A DNA stretch of 64,000 bases. It comes from Candidatus Competibacteraceae bacterium (GTDB lineage Bacteria > Pseudomonadota > Gammaproteobacteria > Competibacterales > Competibacteraceae). Within the stretch, counting starts at the first letter, position 1. Each line of letters starts with the position of its first letter. The position numbers and the translations under genes are program-made. Of the stretch, positions 35,094 through 44,907 are shown in pieces. The notes under the pieces were generated by a model. The model ran no database searches. It saw only the letters and a program-made list of their open reading frames with translations, and was not told the origin of the DNA. The DNA lies in NCBI GenBank assembly GCA_016712625.1, contig JADJQQ010000018.1, positions 62,001 through 126,000 of the forward strand, written 5' to 3'.

Positions 35094-35393
35094 TCAAATT
35101 TCGGATGCTGCACCACCGACTTTACGCAACAACCTGACCAGCGTCCCCGCCTCTTCTTCAGTCAGATATACCGCAAAGTGTTGCTCCACAGCGCCTCGGT
35201 AAACCGGCCACATCCGTTTACGTAACGTATCTCCTTTCTCCAATAAATTGGCGTAAAGCCCGCGCCGATCTTTCGAACACCGCTCACGCGAGATGAGTCC
35301 TTCTTTTTCTAATCTATCGCATAAACGTGTCAGGTTGCTGCGGCTCAGGACAATCCGTTCTCCCAAATCAAAAAATCGGAGCAAGGGCGGCAA
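35094..35393 (-). CDS. MarR-family transcriptional regulator, possibly N-terminally truncated
   Basis: 99 residues containing the MarR recognition helix and wing: VLSRSNLTRLCDRLEKEGLI, then S-R-E-R-C-S-K-D-R-R-G, followed by a dimerisation helix with W-P-V-Y-R-G-A-V-E-Q-H-F. Normal MarR proteins have about 40 further residues at the N-terminus. Upstream on the same strand (35394-35510) a start M-T-D-L-H-T-N-H-V-Y-L-G-Q runs into a stop, and later codons are out of frame, so the N-terminal part seems damaged. It points toward the modA relic and away from nnrS. Confidence 0.65.
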   Translation of the reverse strand: MPPLLRFFDLGERIVLSRSNLTRLCDRLEKEGLISRERCSKDRRGLYANLLEKGDTLRKRMWPVYRGAVEQHFAVYLTEEEAGTLVRLLRKVGGAASEI

Positions 35394-35614
35394 AGCGGAA
35401 TGGGAGGCGGCTGGACACCCGTTGGATAAGATGCCAGCGTAAAAACCAGTCGATCTTTTTATTGGCCCAAATAGACGTGATTAGTATGTAGATCAGTCAT
35501 TTTCCCGCCTCGTACGGAAAAAAACCGAGCGGTGATCCGGTTGTAACGGCCATTAGTGTATCTGTGCGCAAGCCATAGCCAGTCAAACCCTCGGCTTGCA
35601 TGAGGCGACAGTCT

Positions 35615-36757
35615 TCAACCAAACTGGCCATCGACTCTGGGGTTGACGAGCATGGGTAAATAGCTGATCAAGAAAATTAAAAAGGCTGCGATCCACAAAA
35701 TCTGCGAGATGGCGACCCACAGCAGATAAGGCTCGCTCACGAATAACGGCACGATGACTCTCGCCACCGCGCTAAGGATCAGCATGGCCAAGGCGATGGG
35801 TATGGTTGGAGGTGGCTTTTGCACGTTTCTGCCGGTATGGCCTAGCGTGACTCGCGCCATCATGCTCAAGGTGATGACCCCGATGCCGCCCACGCTAAAG
35901 GCATGAAGCACTATCAAGACCGGCAAATTCAGTAAAGGCGTCAAGGCTATGAGCAGGAAACCAAGATTAATCGCGCCAAAAGCGATAAACAGGCTCCATA
36001 GCAACGGCTTTTTCCAAATGCCCGGCGTATGCCAACCTGCCAGCCGAATGGCATTGGCAACCAGCAAACCGAGCGAAATGGCCGCCGCCAACCACTGATG
36101 CCCCATGCCCACTTCCGTGATTAAAAATAGGCTATACAAAACGATAATGGCGATATCCAGTTTCTCGGAATTCTTCACTTTGATGGGATAACCGACACCG
36201 GCTTCGATAAAAAATGGAATCACCCGGCGGCCCATGAACAGCACCAGCCCGACCACCAGGAACAAGCCACCGCGAATACTGATAAATACCCCGCTCTCAA
36301 CCAGACCCGCCGCACCAAGATAAAAAAGACAATTGCCAATCAGCAATAAAACCAGAATGGCGATAATGCCGGACTGCTTCCATTGCTTGGCTTTCCTGAT
36401 TGGATCAATGATGGAGGCGGTCAGGCCGACCATAAACAGCAGATCAAACAACCCAGCCAGGAAAAGCAGCGGCGTGCCGAACAAAAACAACACTCGCGCC
36501 ATGGCCCATAAGCCAAACAGTCCCATCAGGCCGACGCCGCGCAGCGTTTGCACTCCTGTCCAATTCTTAACGGCGGTCAGCAAAAACCCGGCAATAACAG
36601 CCAGTGCAAAGCCGTAAATCATTTCATGTGCGTGCCATTGAAACAGCGACATGCGGTTAATCGATAGCGGCCAATGCAACAGATAGACGCCCATCCACAG
36701 CAGCATCGACACCACGGCAAAAACTGCCGCGCCGAGGAAAAAGGGCCGGAACCCCAA
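35615..36757 (-). CDS. nnrS: NnrS family heme/copper membrane protein
   Basis: About 380 residues with roughly 12 membrane helices. The conserved opening GFRPFFLGAA, the metal-ligand motif QWHAHEMIYGF, and H-A-F-S-V-G-G-I-G are NnrS hallmarks. NnrS relieves nitric-oxide-derived stress and is usually made under denitrification control. The first in-frame start counted here is TTG 36757, which cuts close to the conserved block; the frame is open further to the nirN stop, so a non-ATG start (CTG 36781 or similar) is likely. Last gene of the nir operon. Confidence 0.88.
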   Translation of the reverse strand: MGFRPFFLGAAVFAVVSMLLWMGVYLLHWPLSINRMSLFQWHAHEMIYGFALAVIAGFLLTAVKNWTGVQTLRGVGLMGLFGLWAMARVLFLFGTPLLFLAGLFDLLFMVGLTASIIDPIRKAKQWKQSGIIAILVLLLIGNCLFYLGAAGLVESGVFISIRGGLFLVVGLVLFMGRRVIPFFIEAGVGYPIKVKNSEKLDIAIIVLYSLFLITEVGMGHQWLAAAISLGLLVANAIRLAGWHTPGIWKKPLLWSLFIAFGAINLGFLLIALTPLLNLPVLIVLHAFSVGGIGVITLSMMARVTLGHTGRNVQKPPPTIPIALAMLILSAVARVIVPLFVSEPYLLWVAISQILWIAAFLIFLISYLPMLVNPRVDGQFG

Positions 36758-36791
36758 GTTCCATACGGCGGATTGCGTCAGGGATTGTGCG

Positions 36792-38357
36792 TTAATGGCT
36801 GGTGCCCTCGGAACGAGTGATTTTGTTATACACGTTGTACTTGCCGACCGGCTTGCGCATCGGCAACCGCTTGACTTCCTTTAGAGTGGCCGCATCGTAA
36901 ACCACCAGCGCGCCGTCATTTTCCCAGATCGACACCAGCGCATATTTGCCGTCGCGGGTAAATTCGGTGTGGGCGGCAGTCTTGCCTGGTTCCGGGCGTA
37001 GGGTCTTGACGATCTCCAGCGTACGCTTGTCGAGCAATTGCATCGCGTCTTTGTCCTTGCTCATCATCGCGTCCACCCAGGCGTAAGGCGTATTCTCGTG
37101 ACTACGCATAAAAAAGGCTGGGCCGGCAGTCTTGATCTCCTTGATGATTTTCCAATCCTTTATGTCAATCACGCTGACCACGCCGTCTTTAAGGTTGGGC
37201 GTGGCCATCACCGGACGGCCCAGATACGTCCACGAAATTCCGGAACCGAGATGCGGCAGGCCGCTCAATGGCAGGTCGGCCACCTTGCGCCGCACGTCGA
37301 GATTCACCACCTGACCGCCGGGCGCGGGTTTATCGCTGCCGTCAGCGGGCCGAGCCGCGCCCAGTACATAAGCGTAATCTGGGCTGAAAAAGAAATCGTC
37401 GAGCATCGCGTCGAGCGGGGTAACGCGCGGCGTCCACATCCCCGGCGCGGCGATGGCCTCTTTCATCTTGTAATCGTGAACGTAGCCTTTGAAAACCGGC
37501 TCGGCTTTGGGGTCGTAGCTCAACTCCCAGATTTCGGGAATATCCTTGAGCGCGGCCACGAAGCTGTTGCGCGGCGCGGCGTCGTATACCGCCGACACCC
37601 GCGAAGTTTTGCCCGCCGCGTTCGCCACTGGAATAACGCGGTCGACGCTTAGATCCGCCGCTTTCAGCAACACCAGGGTATGCGGTAGATAATTGGCCGC
37701 CATCACCCACTGGCCGTCGCCGGAGACCGCGATATTGCGGGTGTTGATCCCGGCGCGGATTTCGGCCACCACTTTCAGGTTGTAAAGATCGAATTTGCTG
37801 ATCCAGCCATCGCGCGAGGCGAAAAATACGTAACGCCCGTCCGGGGTAAATTTCGGCCCGCCGTGCAGGGCAAACCGGCTGGGGAAACGGTGAATCGGCT
37901 CAAACCTGTCACCGTCCAAAATCGTGACGTGGTGGTCGCCCGCTTCCACCACCACGAACAAATTCAGCGGGTCGGCGCTGAAGGTCGGCTTCTCTGGCAG
38001 GCTGCCCGCCTTGACCGATTCGACCCGCGAGGCGCGGATTTCCGCCTCGCCCCATTGCGGTGACACGGTGGGCGGGGTGTAGATAAAGTCGGCCAGCGCT
38101 TGAATTTCTTCTGGTTTGAGCTTGCCCTTGAAGCCCGCCATTTGCGTGGCCGGCCGGCCGCCGGTGATGACCGCCAACGCTTCCGGTTTCTTCAGCCGTT
38201 CCAGATTTTGTGGTAACAAGGCTGGCCCCAATCCGCCCAGGCGATCGACCCCATGACAGGCGACGCAATGCTGTTGATAGAGCGGCGCGGGATCGGGCGC
38301 GGCGTTAGTGGAACCAGCTAGCGCTAGCAAGGTGGCGAATACGAACGCTTTTTTCAT
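36792..38357 (-). CDS. nirN: Heme d1 dehydrogenase NirN (c-type cytochrome with d1-binding propeller)
   Basis: 521 residues: signal peptide (1-19, cut after STNA), a cytochrome c domain with CVACH at about residue 31, and an eight-bladed beta-propeller like that of NirS, ending VGKYNVYNKITRSEGTSH. NirN oxidises the propionate side chain of dihydro-heme d1 to the acrylate, the last step of d1 synthesis, in the periplasm. ATGA overlap with nirJ. Compared with NirS its cytochrome domain is shorter. Confidence 0.92.
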   Translation of the reverse strand: MKKAFVFATLLALAGSTNAAPDPAPLYQQHCVACHGVDRLGGLGPALLPQNLERLKKPEALAVITGGRPATQMAGFKGKLKPEEIQALADFIYTPPTVSPQWGEAEIRASRVESVKAGSLPEKPTFSADPLNLFVVVEAGDHHVTILDGDRFEPIHRFPSRFALHGGPKFTPDGRYVFFASRDGWISKFDLYNLKVVAEIRAGINTRNIAVSGDGQWVMAANYLPHTLVLLKAADLSVDRVIPVANAAGKTSRVSAVYDAAPRNSFVAALKDIPEIWELSYDPKAEPVFKGYVHDYKMKEAIAAPGMWTPRVTPLDAMLDDFFFSPDYAYVLGAARPADGSDKPAPGGQVVNLDVRRKVADLPLSGLPHLGSGISWTYLGRPVMATPNLKDGVVSVIDIKDWKIIKEIKTAGPAFFMRSHENTPYAWVDAMMSKDKDAMQLLDKRTLEIVKTLRPEPGKTAAHTEFTRDGKYALVSIWENDGALVVYDAATLKEVKRLPMRKPVGKYNVYNKITRSEGTSH

Positions 38358-39556
38358 GAGGTGAGGCTCCGGCGCGGGGTTCGGTACGGGGTGACGGTCA
38401 GGCGTTCGCCGCCGCTCGCTACGCCGATTTCTTCATCATCCAGATAACAAGCGGGGTCTTCGGCCCACGGATCGCCGGTGAGCTGCTGGGCGCGCACCCG
38501 CGTGTTACCGCCGCAGATGTCGACAAATTGGCATTGGTCGCACCGGCCCTTGACCGGACGGGGCTTCGATTTTAAGCCGGCCATCAGCGGGTCGCGGGTA
38601 TCGGGCCAGATTTCCGAAAAAGGCCGCTCGCGGACATTGCCCAAGGTGTGATGCCACCACATGGTATCGGGATGAACGTTGCCGAGGTTGTCGATGTTCG
38701 CGACGTTGATGCCGGAGGCGTTGCCGCCCCATTGCGCCAGTTTGGCGCGAAGATGTCCTGCCAATTCGGGAAAATGGCGTCGCGCCCAGAACAGCAAATA
38801 CACGCCGTCGGCGTCATTGTTACCGGTCACGAATTCCCTGGATTTACCGGCTTTCACCGAGCGCCAGCAGGTATCAAACAGCAACTCCATCGCTTGCCGG
38901 GTGGTACGATGGCGGGCGTCATCCTTGCGGTTACGGTTGCCGCGCCCGGCGTAGTTGAGATGGGAAAAATAGAATTTGTCGATCTGTTCAGTCTCTAGCA
39001 ACGCCAGCAAGCGCGGCAAATCGTGGGCGTTGTCCTCGGTCATGGTATAGCGGATTCCGACCTTGATACCGCGTTCCCGACACAGCTGAATGCCGTGTAG
39101 CGAGGCGGCAAACGCACCCGATTGACGGCGGAAGCGGTCATGGGTATCGGCGACGCCATCCAGGCTGACGCCAACATAATCGAAGCCGACTTCGGCAATT
39201 TGGCTGATGTTACTTTTAGTGATCAGCGTACCGTTGGACGACAACGCGACATAAAATCCCAGCGCTTTGGCGCGGTGGGCGATAGCGTAAATATCCGAGC
39301 GCAACAACGGTTCGCCGCCGGACAGAATCAGCACCGGCACCCGGAATGTTTTCAAATCGTCCATGACGGTGAAGACTTCTTCAGTGCGCAATTCACCGGG
39401 AAAATCGGTGTCGGCGGAAATTGAATAACAGTGCTTGCAGGCCAGATTACAGCGCCGCGCCAGATTCCAGATCACCACCGGGCCGGGCGGATTGTGTTTC
39501 GGCGCAAGCGGCGTGGGTCGGGCGATTTCTTGCATGAACTGGGTGATGCGGAACAT
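38354..39556 (-). CDS. nirJ: Radical SAM heme d1 biosynthesis protein NirJ
   Basis: 400 residues. Radical-SAM cluster motif CNLACKHCYS (C-x3-C-x2-C), G-G-E-P-L-L, and a C-terminal cysteine cluster CDQCQFVDICGGNTRVRA for a second iron-sulfur centre. NirJ removes two propionate groups from didecarboxysiroheme and leaves the keto functions. Placed between the siroheme decarboxylase genes and nirN as in other nir operons. Confidence 0.94.
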   Translation of the reverse strand: MFRITQFMQEIARPTPLAPKHNPPGPVVIWNLARRCNLACKHCYSISADTDFPGELRTEEVFTVMDDLKTFRVPVLILSGGEPLLRSDIYAIAHRAKALGFYVALSSNGTLITKSNISQIAEVGFDYVGVSLDGVADTHDRFRRQSGAFAASLHGIQLCRERGIKVGIRYTMTEDNAHDLPRLLALLETEQIDKFYFSHLNYAGRGNRNRKDDARHRTTRQAMELLFDTCWRSVKAGKSREFVTGNNDADGVYLLFWARRHFPELAGHLRAKLAQWGGNASGINVANIDNLGNVHPDTMWWHHTLGNVRERPFSEIWPDTRDPLMAGLKSKPRPVKGRCDQCQFVDICGGNTRVRAQQLTGDPWAEDPACYLDDEEIGVASGGERLTVTPYRTPRRSLTS

Positions 39557-39568
39557 CGAAACTATCCT

Positions 39569-40567
39569 TCAACCGTGCAGGCGCAGACCCGTTTTCTTGA
39601 GAATCCGAGTGCTGTAGAGAATGGCGTGGGCGCGGCACTGGCCGCCCAATAGCTCGGCAATACGGTCGGCTTTTAAATTCACTTCCTCGCGGCTTGCCCC
39701 ATGAGCCATCGCAAAGAGGTTGTAGGGCCAATCCGGTTGATGACGGGGCCGGCGATAACAGTGGGTGACGAATTCCAGCGCCCCGACTTGCGCGCCCAAT
39801 TCGTCCACCGCCGCATCCGCCACATCCCAAACAGTCATGCCATTGGCGGCGTAGCCAATGCGGTAATGATTCGGCACCACGCCGATACGGCGAATGGCTC
39901 CCGCATCCAGCAGCATTTGCAATCCGGCGATAACGGTTTCCGCGTCGCTATCAAGTTGCGCGGCCAGCGCGTGATAGGGCTGCAAGTCCAGCGGCAGACC
40001 GGCCTGAGTCGCAAGAATGAGCGGTTTAAGCGCCTGAATGGCGACTCCCTTCTCCTTTTCCGAGAGAGGGATTGGATGTGAGGATCGAGGCGCTGGCGAC
40101 ACCGGAGGTTTAACCAAACGCGCCCCGACCGCGAACCGCGCTTCGATAAAATACTCCCGCTCCTTGGGAAAATTGAACACCGGCAATCCGGTCGCCGCGT
40201 TGATATGCTCGATCGCCTCGGTCATTCCGTCAGGCGTTTCGGTCGCCAGCACAAACCACATGTTAAAAGCATGGTCGCGCCGGTAATTGTGAGCGACTTG
40301 CGGGAACTGGTTGACGAGAGCGGTGATGCGTTCGAATTCCGCGTCCGGCGCTTGCACGGCCGCCAACGAAAACGCGCCGCCCAGCCGCTCGATTTGATAG
40401 AGCGGCCCGAAACGGGTCAGCGTACCGTCCGCCAGCAACTCCCGCAGCGCCTGCAATACCGCCGCTTCGCCGGCTTCCAGCCGGTCGCCCACCACGGCAA
40501 AAGGCCGCTGGACTAACGGAAACCCACCTTGCCATTCGTCGATCAGGCGGCGCTTCAACTCGTCCAT
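39569..40567 (-). CDS. nirGH: Siroheme decarboxylase subunit, fused NirG-NirH type
   Basis: 332 residues made of two AsnC/Lrp-like halves (1-155 and about 185-332). The first half has GFPLVQRPFAVVGDRL and NYRRDHAFNMWFVLATE, the second GLPLDLQPYHALAAQL and HCYRRPRHQPDWPYNLFAMAHG, the conserved histidine- and tyrosine-containing active-site blocks. In most species these are separate nirG and nirH or nirD and nirL genes; here they are one protein. It decarboxylates siroheme to didecarboxysiroheme together with the neighbouring NirDL-like protein. Assignment to G/H rather than D/L rests on gene order. Confidence 0.85.
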   Translation of the reverse strand: MDELKRRLIDEWQGGFPLVQRPFAVVGDRLEAGEAAVLQALRELLADGTLTRFGPLYQIERLGGAFSLAAVQAPDAEFERITALVNQFPQVAHNYRRDHAFNMWFVLATETPDGMTEAIEHINAATGLPVFNFPKEREYFIEARFAVGARLVKPPVSPAPRSSHPIPLSEKEKGVAIQALKPLILATQAGLPLDLQPYHALAAQLDSDAETVIAGLQMLLDAGAIRRIGVVPNHYRIGYAANGMTVWDVADAAVDELGAQVGALEFVTHCYRRPRHQPDWPYNLFAMAHGASREEVNLKADRIAELLGGQCRAHAILYSTRILKKTGLRLHG

Positions 40568-41601
40568 GCCACCGCCTCGAGCTCGCTCACCCGCCGCGTT
40601 TCCGCGCGCGCTGAAAGTACCGGGACTGGCAGATAACAGGCTCCGCGCTGGCGGAAACAGCGGGTACTGAACAAGACAGCATGCGGATACTTCATCAGTG
40701 GATGGCGGACGCGTAAGGCGTCAATGCGATCTAAAACCTCATGACGCTCTCGACCGTGCATCATGCAAAACAGATTATACGGCCAAGCTGGCAAGCGGCG
40801 CGGACGCCGATAACAAAGATTAACGCCAGATTCGGCCGCCAGCGCTCGTCCGATCGCGCTGATCCCGGCATCTGGAATATCCCAGACCACCATCGCGTTA
40901 GCGCGATAGCCCAATTCCCGATGCCGGACGATAACGCCCAGCCGCTTGATCAAGCCTTGTTCGAGCCAATTCCGCAACCGTTCGATGACCCAGCGCTCGC
41001 TAATGCCCAGCGAATCCGCCAGCGCCCGATACGGTTGCGCGACCAGCGGCAAGCCCGGTTGCAGCATGGTTAACAGCGTCCGGTCAAAGGCGCTCAACTC
41101 AACAGCGGATCGGGCATCCGTCACCGCCGTTCGAGACGGTGAGCATTGCGGGCCGCCATCGCGCAAATCAAAACCCAGGTCGATATGGAATTCTTCCAGC
41201 AGCGGCAAATCGAGCAGCGGCAAGCCAGTGTGTTGCTGAATCTCGGTCAGGATCGCGTGTAATCGGGTGGAAGAAGCCGCTGTCAGCACAAACCAGAGAT
41301 TAAACGCATGTTCGCGCTGATAGTTATGATTGACTTCCGGGTAGCTGTTGACCTGTCCCGCCACGGCGTCCAACAACGCTGGAGGAACCGCCAGCGCCGC
41401 CAGGGTGCTGACGCCCAGCTTTCGCGGCGCGAACACCGCCCCCACTCGGCTGATTTTGCCCTCGCCCCGCCAGCGCCGTAGCGCTGCCAACACCTCGGTT
41501 TCATCCCACCCCAACTGCTCGGCGATGTGCTGAAACGGCCGACTGACCAGCGGAAAATCGCGCTGAAACCCATTGAGCAATTCGAGATCAGAAGCGTCCA
41601 T
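40555..41601 (-). CDS. nirDL: Siroheme decarboxylase subunit, fused NirD-NirL type
   Basis: 348 residues from ATG 41601, again two Lrp-like halves joined by a linker (about 155-175). First half FPLVSRPFQHIAEQLGWDE and NYQREHAFNLWFVLTA; second half GLPLVAQPYRALADSLGIS and LCYRRPRRLPAWPYNLFCMM. This arrangement is known as NirDL, a natural fusion that binds siroheme. Its start is 1 bp from the nirF stop and its end overlaps the next gene by 13 bp. The frame runs on to 41841 inside nirF, but that is not coding. Confidence 0.88.
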   Translation of the reverse strand: MDASDLELLNGFQRDFPLVSRPFQHIAEQLGWDETEVLAALRRWRGEGKISRVGAVFAPRKLGVSTLAALAVPPALLDAVAGQVNSYPEVNHNYQREHAFNLWFVLTAASSTRLHAILTEIQQHTGLPLLDLPLLEEFHIDLGFDLRDGGPQCSPSRTAVTDARSAVELSAFDRTLLTMLQPGLPLVAQPYRALADSLGISERWVIERLRNWLEQGLIKRLGVIVRHRELGYRANAMVVWDIPDAGISAIGRALAAESGVNLCYRRPRRLPAWPYNLFCMMHGRERHEVLDRIDALRVRHPLMKYPHAVLFSTRCFRQRGACYLPVPVLSARAETRRVSELEAVAWTS

Positions 41602-41602
41602 T

Positions 41603-42790
41603 TCAAAAGCCGATGCGGTGGGCGCGGGCGGTGAAGAAAATACCGCTCGGACTTTCCACCGCCAATTCGGCTCGCTTGGCGAAACTGGCGGTGTCGTAAA
41701 CGACCACCTTGTTATCGTCGCGGGCTGAAATCCACACGGCTTCGCCGCGTGGGGTAAATTCCAGGTGCAGCACGGCTTTCCCTGGCTCCAGCGTCTGAAC
41801 GATCTGGCCGGCCAGGGTATCAATGACCTGGACGAAGCCATTATCGGGAAAAGCGAAGTTGACCCACACTTGCCGGCCGTCGGGACGGGCGACCACGAAC
41901 ACCGGCTGCCCGCGCACCGCGATGCGGGCGGTTTCCTTCCAGGTCAGCGTATCGGCCACCAACACTTCATGGCGACCGATGGCGGGCAAATAAACCTGCC
42001 GGCCGGCCACCGCCCAGCCGCGCAAATGCGGCATTTTGTAAACCGGTAGCTTTTCCTCGCCTTTACCATAGTTCGGCAGGATACGCTGGACGCCCGCTTG
42101 CGGTTGCCAGGTATCCAGCAGCGCAATACCGTCCTCGCCGAACAATCCGGCCAGATAATAGCGGCCGTCCGGCGTCACCAACCCATCATAAGGCGCGCGA
42201 CCGATACCAGTGAATTTCTCGATCTTGACCGCTGGGGGATCATGGACATCCGCGACCCAGATCTGATCGGCGTCGAACAGCGAATAGATGAAACGATCGC
42301 CCGGCAAATCAGCGATGCCGACCACTTTTGATAAGTTGCCGTCGCCGTAGGCGGCGGGGACATCGGCCACCGGCTCCAGCGTGTCGGCGGCGAACACCTT
42401 AAGGCCGCCCGGTTCGTAATTGGCCACGGCGACCAAACGGCCGTCCTGCGAAATCGCCCCGCCGATGCTGTTGCCGCCCTGCACGATGCGCTTGTCTAAC
42501 ATCCCGCGCAGTATATCCACCTTGCTCAAACCGCCGTCGCGCCCGAACACGTAGGCGTAACGCTGATCGCGGGAGAACACCACCGAAGCGTGGGATAAAT
42601 CGCCCAAGCCGTCCACCCGCTGCACGATGCCGTTGTTGCTGGTGCTGATAATGACCAGCCGCCCTGCGCCGCGTTCGACAATAACGCCAAGATCGCCGGT
42701 ACCGCGTAGCATTGGTTCGGCGCTCCAGGCCAGCAGCGGCCAGACCAGAAACAGCCATCCCCAGGATACCCCGGTTTTTAGCCACGTCAT
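41603..42790 (-). CDS. nirF: Heme d1 biosynthesis protein NirF
   Basis: 395 residues from ATG 42790, with GGAAATCAA upstream. Signal segment (GWLFLVWPLLAWSAEP) then an eight-bladed propeller: LGVIVERGAGRLVIISTS, D-G-L-G-D-L-S-H-A-S, and G-R-A-P-Y-D-G-L-V-T-P-D-G-R-Y-Y-L. NirF is a d1-precursor-binding periplasmic protein needed for d1 synthesis. It has no cytochrome domain, unlike NirS and NirN. The longer open frame to 43003 overlaps nirC and is not used. Confidence 0.92.
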   Translation of the reverse strand: MTWLKTGVSWGWLFLVWPLLAWSAEPMLRGTGDLGVIVERGAGRLVIISTSNNGIVQRVDGLGDLSHASVVFSRDQRYAYVFGRDGGLSKVDILRGMLDKRIVQGGNSIGGAISQDGRLVAVANYEPGGLKVFAADTLEPVADVPAAYGDGNLSKVVGIADLPGDRFIYSLFDADQIWVADVHDPPAVKIEKFTGIGRAPYDGLVTPDGRYYLAGLFGEDGIALLDTWQPQAGVQRILPNYGKGEEKLPVYKMPHLRGWAVAGRQVYLPAIGRHEVLVADTLTWKETARIAVRGQPVFVVARPDGRQVWVNFAFPDNGFVQVIDTLAGQIVQTLEPGKAVLHLEFTPRGEAVWISARDDNKVVVYDTASFAKRAELAVESPSGIFFTARAHRIGF

Positions 42791-43125
42791 TTGATTTCCT
42801 CCGGAAACCCACGCCGCAGTTCGACCACCATCCAATCGGCCTCGGCCTCGCTTAAAAAAGGTTTCCAAGGCGGCATGGCGGTGCCGGGTCGGCCCAGCAA
42901 AATGGTGTATTTCAAACCGGCGGGTGGTTTGTCGCGCAAGGCATCGGGCAACAAAGCAGGTCCCAATCCGCCACGCAGGGTCAGGCCGTGGCACGAACCA
43001 CAATCCTGCCGCACCATGCGAATCAGTTCACGGCGGCGTTCCGCCGAGGGTGCGAGAGTCTCTTGGGCCAGTGTCGACAGGCTGACAAGACCCATTAACA
43101 GCAAAACCGGCCGATGGATTTTCAC
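42787..43125 (-). CDS. nirC: Cytochrome c NirC (c55X type)
   Basis: 112 residues from GTG 43125. Signal peptide (to about residue 20), one heme motif CGSCH, and a C-terminal P-P-W-K-P-F-L-S-E-A-E-A-D-W methionine-side region. NirC can pass electrons to NirS or take part in d1 maturation. It overlaps nirF by 4 bp. A run of ten guanines at 43173-43182 lies in the gap before nirM. Confidence 0.88.
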   Translation of the reverse strand: MKIHRPVLLLMGLVSLSTLAQETLAPSAERRRELIRMVRQDCGSCHGLTLRGGLGPALLPDALRDKPPAGLKYTILLGRPGTAMPPWKPFLSEAEADWMVVELRRGFPEEIK

Positions 43126-43229
43126 GGGCTGTACAGGACGCTTTCGGTTGGAATGGGCGGTTAATGTTGCAAGGGGGGGGGGATTAAACCGCCGCCGTCC
43201 ACCGGAACGACGGCGAGCCTGTTGCGTCC

Positions 43230-43541
43230 TTACTTAGCCATTCCCAGAATCCACGTTACCAGTACCTGCAAATCCGCATCCGGCACGGTGGGATTGGGCG
43301 GCATGGGGATCTGGCCCCATACGCCCACGCCACCGGCTTTAATTTTGGCGGCCACCGTGGTGGCGGCATCGGCTTGTCCCTTATATTTGGCCGCTACTTC
43401 CTGATAAGACGGTCCGATCACTTTCTTGTCTACTTGATGGCAAGCCAGGCAATTGTATTTCTTCGCCAAGTCCTCGCTTGCCCGCGCCGCCGGGACCATC
43501 AGCAAAGCCAAGACAATAGCACTCAGGTAGCTGATTTTCAT
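43230..43541 (-). CDS. nirM: Cytochrome c551-type electron donor NirM
   Basis: 103 residues: signal peptide ending V-P-A-A-R-A, heme motif CLACH at about 31, and the distal methionine in G-Q-I-P-M-P-P-N. This is the small c551/c552 that donates electrons to cytochrome cd1 nitrite reductase. It follows nirS after 16 bp. Confidence 0.9.
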   Translation of the reverse strand: MKISYLSAIVLALLMVPAARASEDLAKKYNCLACHQVDKKVIGPSYQEVAAKYKGQADAATTVAAKIKAGGVGVWGQIPMPPNPTVPDADLQVLVTWILGMAK

Positions 43542-43557
43542 TATTATTCTCCTAGTT

Positions 43558-44901
43558 TTAATAAACGTCGTGTTGGGTGTTATACACGTTGAACTTGCCG
43601 GTTGGGGTAATCAGCTTCGGGTCTTTGATGACCGTCTTGAGCTTGAGGGTCTTGTCATCCACGACCACCAGAGCCGATTCCTTATCCTTAGCGTTCCAGA
43701 CTGAGAACCAGACCTCATCCCCGGCCCTATTGAATTCCGGCTGCACGACTCGCTTGGCGCCATCGCCCAAACCGGCCCATTCGGCAATCGGCAACACCTG
43801 ATACGGCTTGTTCAAATCCTGGAGATCGAACACCGCCACCGATTGGCTGATCTTGGCGTCCGGGTTCAGCGCGGTATCAACATACAGGTTCTTCGATTTG
43901 GGATGCGTCTTGATGAACAACGAACCGCCGCCCTGGCCTTTCAACGTCTGCACTACTTTCCACGCCTGATCTTTGTGCTTGTCGGGATCGGTGCCGATCA
44001 GGGAAATCGATTCATCGCCCAGATGGCTGGTTGCCCACACCGGGCCGAAATTGGGATGCACGAAGTTCGCGCCACGACCGGGATGCGGAATCTTGCCCAC
44101 ATCGACCAAGCTTTCTAGTTTGCCGTCCTTGGTATCCACCACCGCAACCTTGTTGGATTGATTGGCGGCCACCATGAAATAGCGCTTGCTGGCGTCCCAG
44201 CCGCCATCATGCAGGAAGCGGGCGGCGTTGATTTCAGTGATGCCGAGGTTGTCCAGATCGCTATAATTGACCAGCAAAATTTTGCCGGTTTCCTTGACGT
44301 TAACCACAAATTCCGGCTTGTCGTGCGAGGCTACAATGGACGCAACGCGCGGTTCTGGATGATATTCCTGGGTATCAACCGTCATGCCGCGCGTGGAAAC
44401 GATCTTCAGCGGCTCCAGGGTATCGCCATTCATCAGCACAAACTGCGGCGGCCAATACGACCCGGCGATAGCGTACTTATCCTCGTAGCCCTTGGCTTTT
44501 GAAGTATCCACCGAACGCGCTTCCAGACCGACTTTGATCTCGGCGACATTATCCGGCTTCTCCATCCACAGATCGATCAGATTGATCTTGGCGTCGCGGC
44601 CGATGACGAACAGATAGCGCCCGGAGGCTGACAAGCGCGAGATATGCACCGCATAACCGGTCTTGACGATGTTAATGATCTGCTTGGTATCGCCATCCAC
44701 CAGCGCGACTTCCCCGCTGTCGCGCAGGGTGGTGGAGAAGATGTTTTCGATATTATAGTTGTTCATCTTCTTGGTGGGCCGCTGTTCCGGCGGCACCAGC
44801 ATCTTCCAGGTCGCCTTCATCTGCTTCATGCCGAATTCCGGCGGCATCGGCGGCTCCTGCTGAACATAGCGCGCCATCAAATCGACTTCTTGTGGGGTCA
44901 T
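43558..44901 (-). CDS. nirS: Nitrite reductase NirS, d1 propeller part after the in-frame stop
   Basis: 447 residues comprising the linker and the full eight-bladed heme d1 domain (N-Y-N-I-E-N-I-F, then SRLSASGRYLFVIGRDAKIN, A-I-A-G-S-Y-W-P-P-Q, H-P-G-R-G-A-N-F, and the end T-P-T-G-K-F-N-V-Y-N-T). This is the catalytic half that reduces nitrite to nitric oxide. It is in the same frame as the cytochrome c part upstream and is separated from it only by TAA 44908-44910. Translation could restart at ATG 44901, but the product would lack a signal peptide. Confidence 0.9.
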   Translation of the reverse strand: MTPQEVDLMARYVQQEPPMPPEFGMKQMKATWKMLVPPEQRPTKKMNNYNIENIFSTTLRDSGEVALVDGDTKQIINIVKTGYAVHISRLSASGRYLFVIGRDAKINLIDLWMEKPDNVAEIKVGLEARSVDTSKAKGYEDKYAIAGSYWPPQFVLMNGDTLEPLKIVSTRGMTVDTQEYHPEPRVASIVASHDKPEFVVNVKETGKILLVNYSDLDNLGITEINAARFLHDGGWDASKRYFMVAANQSNKVAVVDTKDGKLESLVDVGKIPHPGRGANFVHPNFGPVWATSHLGDESISLIGTDPDKHKDQAWKVVQTLKGQGGGSLFIKTHPKSKNLYVDTALNPDAKISQSVAVFDLQDLNKPYQVLPIAEWAGLGDGAKRVVQPEFNRAGDEVWFSVWNAKDKESALVVVDDKTLKLKTVIKDPKLITPTGKFNVYNTQHDVY

Positions 44902-44907
44902 ATCGCC

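Noticed and set aside
39701..40081. Plus-strand frames opposite the nirGH gene
   Set aside because: Antisense of a well-supported gene.
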